Source of the DNA: Sedimenticola_A endophacoides
GTDB lineage: Bacteria; Pseudomonadota; Gammaproteobacteria; Chromatiales; Chromatiaceae
NCBI GenBank assembly: GCA_003062345.1
Contig: PQCO01000243.1
Coordinates: 1 to 17,542 of the forward strand
DNA length: 17,542 bases
Reading direction: 5' to 3'
The first letter of the stretch is position 1; each line of letters starts with the position of its first letter. Of this stretch, positions 15,366-17,542 are shown in pieces. The translations under genes were made by a program, and so were the position numbers. Below the pieces are notes generated by a model. It searched no databases. It saw only the letters and a program-made list of their open reading frames with translations, and was not told where the DNA came from.

Positions 15366-16076
15366 ATGCAGATCGACGCTCCGGATGCCTACATCGGCGC
15401 CAGCGAACTGGATCTCATCGAGCGCTGGCTGCCGATGCGCGGGCGGGAGGTGCTGGAGTTGGGCTGCGGCCGGGCCTGGATGACCCGCCAGATGGCCAGT
15501 CGCTTCGCGCCACGGCATATCATCGCCACCGAAGTCGATCGGGTTCAGCACCAGCGCAACCTGTGTATCGATGACCTTCCCAACGTCCGCTTCGTCTATG
15601 GCGGGGCCGAGGCGATCAACCTGCCAGAGGCCAGCGTCGATTGCGTGCTGATGCTCAAATCCCTGCACCACGTGCCGCGCGGGCAAATGTCCCGTGCCCT
15701 GGAGGAGATCGCCCGGGTGCTGCGCCCGGGGGGGCTCGCCTACATCTCCGAGCCGGTCTATCGGGGGGCGTTCAACGACATCCTCAAGCTCTTCAATGAC
15801 GAGCGCGAAGTGCGTCGGCTGGCCTTCGAGGCGCTGTTCCAGAGCGTCCGCGAGGGCCTCTTCGAATCGGTGGAGCAGATCTTTTTCAACGCCCCGGGTC
15901 ACTACCGGGACTTTGCCGAATTCGAGGAGCGGATGCTCCGTGTCACCCACACCGAGCATCGCATCGATGCCCCCCTGCACCAGCGGATCCGGGAGGCGTT
16001 CGAACGCCACCTGGGGCCGGAGGGGGCCGATTTTCTCAAGCCCTCGCGGGTGGATCTGCTGCGCAAGCCCATATGA
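15366..16076 (+). CDS. Class I SAM-dependent methyltransferase, substrate unknown
   Basis: Cytoplasmic Methyltransf_11-type enzyme of 236 residues. Motif I VLELGCGRAW (29-38) binds SAM; an acidic residue follows strand 2 (ATEVDR, Glu56/Asp58). DCVLMLKSLHHV is the motif IV region and VLRPGGLAYISEP the post-motif. The C-terminal third (~145-236) is helical, rich in Phe, Arg and Glu, and probably forms the substrate cap; I do not recognise it. ATG 15366 has GAGAGG ending 5 nt upstream. The 57-nt divergent gap to the ClC gene must hold both promoters; a -10-like GATAAT (15343-15348) is there but lacks a clear -35. Context gives no substrate. Confidence 0.9.
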   Translation: MQIDAPDAYIGASELDLIERWLPMRGREVLELGCGRAWMTRQMASRFAPRHIIATEVDRVQHQRNLCIDDLPNVRFVYGGAEAINLPEASVDCVLMLKSLHHVPRGQMSRALEEIARVLRPGGLAYISEPVYRGAFNDILKLFNDEREVRRLAFEALFQSVREGLFESVEQIFFNAPGHYRDFAEFEERMLRVTHTEHRIDAPLHQRIREAFERHLGPEGADFLKPSRVDLLRKPI

Positions 16077-16218
16077 TTCCGCGACGTAGGGGGCGGTGAT
16101 GTCAGTCGCTCCCCTCATCCCGGATCCCGGTGCGCGCGGCGGGGCGGAAGAGGTATGATCGCGTTCAGCCCAGGCGTGTGGGTTGAACGGCAGGTGTTCT
16201 TTGCTCCCCATTACTCAC

Positions 16219-16224
16219 TATACT
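16219..16224 (+). promoter_or_regulatory. Possible -10 element before the RND gene
   Basis: TATACT (5 of 6 to consensus) lies 35 nt before the RND start in a locally AT-richer patch. The hexamer 17 nt upstream is poor, so this is a weak call. The remainder of the 183-nt gap after the methyltransferase gene shows nothing further. Confidence 0.3.
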
Positions 16225-16259
16225 AGCGGCATGCGCTCAACTCCCCCGACGATTTCCCG

Positions 16260-17426
16260 ATGCGCCGGCTGCTGAATCTCTGCGCCGCGCACCCCTGGTG
16301 GGTGCTGGGTGGCCTGCTGCTGCTGAGTCTGCTGGCCGCCACTCAGATCCCCCGGGTGGAGGTGCAGATCTCCGCCGAGTCGTTGTTGGTGCTGGACGAT
16401 CCGCAGCGCGACTACTTCGACAGCGTCAGCCGACGCTTCGGCGACGAAAAGATGGTGCTGCTGGTCCTGGAGGGAGAGGCGCTGTTGGACCCGGCGCGGC
16501 TCGATGCCCTGCGCGCGGTGCTCGGGGAGCTGCAGGGCCTGCCTTTCGTGGACCGGGTGGAGAGTCTGTTCTCGGTTCCACACCTCAAGAGCGTCGACGG
16601 CTATCTGGACAAGGCCCCTTACCTGGAGCGGTCTCCGGCGAGCCCCGGGGAGGCCGCGGCGCTGCTGGAGTCAGCCCGGAAGGACCCCTTTGTCCGCCAT
16701 CTGCTGCTCTCGGAGGACGGCCGCGTGATGGCGGCGGCGCTGATCCTGAAGCCGGGGCGCCAGGGAGGTGACGACCCGACCGTGACCGCCGCTATCGACC
16801 GGCTCATCGAGCCGCTGCACGGACATTACGATACGGTCTTCGCCATCGGCTATCCCTATGTGCGCAGCGCCATCTCGGGGCAGATCCGCCAGGAGCAGGG
16901 GGATCTCTTTCCCCTGGCGGTGGGGGCGCTGCTGCTGACGCTGTTTCTGCTGCTGCGGCAGCTGGTGGATGTCCTGGCGCCGCTGCTGACCGCCCTGATC
17001 AGTATCGCCTGGATGCTCGGATTGATGGGGCTGAGCGGCATCCCCCTCAACATGGTCACCTCGATTGTGCCGATCCTGCTGATCGTGGTGGGCTCGACCG
17101 AGGATATCCACCTGTTGTCGGAGTTTCGCCGGGCGCAGCGGGAGGGCAACGCCACCGCGCCCGCTCTCGATCTGATGGCGCTGCGGATGGGGCGCACGGT
17201 ATTGCTCACCTTCCTTACCACCTATGTAGGCTTCCTCTCCGTGGGCTTGAGCCGGATCGAGGTGTTATGGCAGTTCGCCATCCTCGCCTCCAGCGGGCTG
17301 CTCTTCAATTTTCTGGCCACCGTCACCCTGATCCCGGCGCTGATGAGCCTTACCGGTGACTGGCAGCTCGACGGGCGCCCGCGTCCGGCCGTCAGGGACG
17401 GGGAGGGGGCGGCGAGCCGCCGCTAA
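16260..17426 (+). CDS. RND/MMPL-family transporter, N-terminal half only (388 residues)
   Basis: Resembles the first half of proton-driven RND exporters of the MMPL/HpnN-like type, thought to move lipids or hydrophobic compounds out of the inner membrane. Visible: TM1 (~12-28), a long periplasmic domain (~30-210) opening with ESLLVLDDPQRDYF, then five TM helices (~213-375) with the family segment PILLIVVGSTEDIHLLSEFRR (given here in short: STEDIHLL). Full-length relatives run about 750-870 residues with two such repeats. Here the protein stops right after TM6 with a short basic tail, and the TAA lies inside a hairpin of a repeat that fills the rest of the window. Truncation by a repeat or rearrangement is likely; a true half-size protein working as a dimer cannot be excluded. 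The ribosome site before ATG 16260 is weak. Confidence 0.85.
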   Translation: MRRLLNLCAAHPWWVLGGLLLLSLLAATQIPRVEVQISAESLLVLDDPQRDYFDSVSRRFGDEKMVLLVLEGEALLDPARLDALRAVLGELQGLPFVDRVESLFSVPHLKSVDGYLDKAPYLERSPASPGEAAALLESARKDPFVRHLLLSEDGRVMAAALILKPGRQGGDDPTVTAAIDRLIEPLHGHYDTVFAIGYPYVRSAISGQIRQEQGDLFPLAVGALLLTLFLLLRQLVDVLAPLLTALISIAWMLGLMGLSGIPLNMVTSIVPILLIVVGSTEDIHLLSEFRRAQREGNATAPALDLMALRMGRTVLLTFLTTYVGFLSVGLSRIEVLWQFAILASSGLLFNFLATVTLIPALMSLTGDWQLDGRPRPAVRDGEGAASRR

Positions 17427-17542
17427 CCGCCATGGAGAGCGAAGCGAAGGCGGTTAGTCCCCGATAGGCGTAGGCGCGGTTGTATGGCCGCAGTTACGAC
17501 CGATAGGGAGTGACGTAGGGCATACAAATAGCGCATCCGACA
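17408..17542. repeat. Hairpin-rich repeat-like sequence at the right window edge
   Basis: Three nested or tandem inverted repeats lie here: GGCGGC/GCCGCC (17408-17421); CTAACCGCC (17423-17431) with GGCGGTTAG (17449-17457), which contains the RND stop codon; and TTGTATG (17480-17486) with CATACAA (17521-17527). CCGATAGG occurs twice (17461-17468, 17500-17507). The last bases, GCGCATCCGACA, are the reverse complement of a TGTCGGATGCGC motif common in REP-like palindromic elements of gammaproteobacteria. No coding frame is evident. It is probably a dispersed intergenic repeat cut by the window end. Confidence 0.55.

Overview
The window is high-GC, gene-dense bacterial DNA that reads as an ordinary chromosomal segment of a gammaproteobacterium. 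A Chromatiales-like (purple or sulfur-oxidising) relative is my best guess from the protein style and from the FeoABC, PPK2 and multi-domain c-di-GMP gene content; this is inference, since there is no rRNA or other marker here. I see no tRNA, rRNA, CRISPR array, transposase or phage gene.

Left block (1-4082, + strand): a propionyl-CoA / methylmalonyl-CoA module. It holds the biotin-carrying alpha subunit of an acyl-CoA (propionyl-CoA) carboxylase, the mutase chaperone GTPase MeaB, methylmalonyl-CoA epimerase and a beta-carbonic anhydrase. Together they would turn propionyl-CoA plus bicarbonate into (R)-methylmalonyl-CoA for the B12-dependent mutase; the anhydrase could supply bicarbonate. The carboxylase lacks the normal first ~70 residues, which are replaced by unrelated sequence with a hairpin at the window edge. 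The beta subunit and the mutase are not in view.

Centre: a six-TM, double-PAS, GGDEF-EAL c-di-GMP enzyme with its own promoter (+), then convergently a solitary FabD-like acyltransferase (-), then a 77-residue orphan protein (+). Next comes a complete feoA-feoB-feoC ferrous iron operon (-) behind a promoter with a recognisable Fur box, and a 340-bp stretch without genes.

Right block: a compact - strand operon reading polyphosphate kinase 2, a PEMT/NnrU-type membrane methyltransferase-like protein, and a PilZ c-di-GMP receptor, preceded by an AT-rich promoter region with a perfect dyad. Upstream is a ClC chloride transport protein with channel-like residues. Divergent from it are a SAM methyltransferase and a half-length RND/MMPL transporter whose stop codon lies inside a hairpin-rich repeat that runs to the right edge.

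Both window ends therefore sit in repeat-like sequence, each beside an incomplete gene. This fits contig or rearrangement boundaries at dispersed repeats. I found no strong candidate for a wholly new system. The best leads are the carbonic anhydrase beside the carboxylase genes, the PPK2-methyltransferase-PilZ operon, and the ClC protein with the internal proton glutamate replaced by valine.
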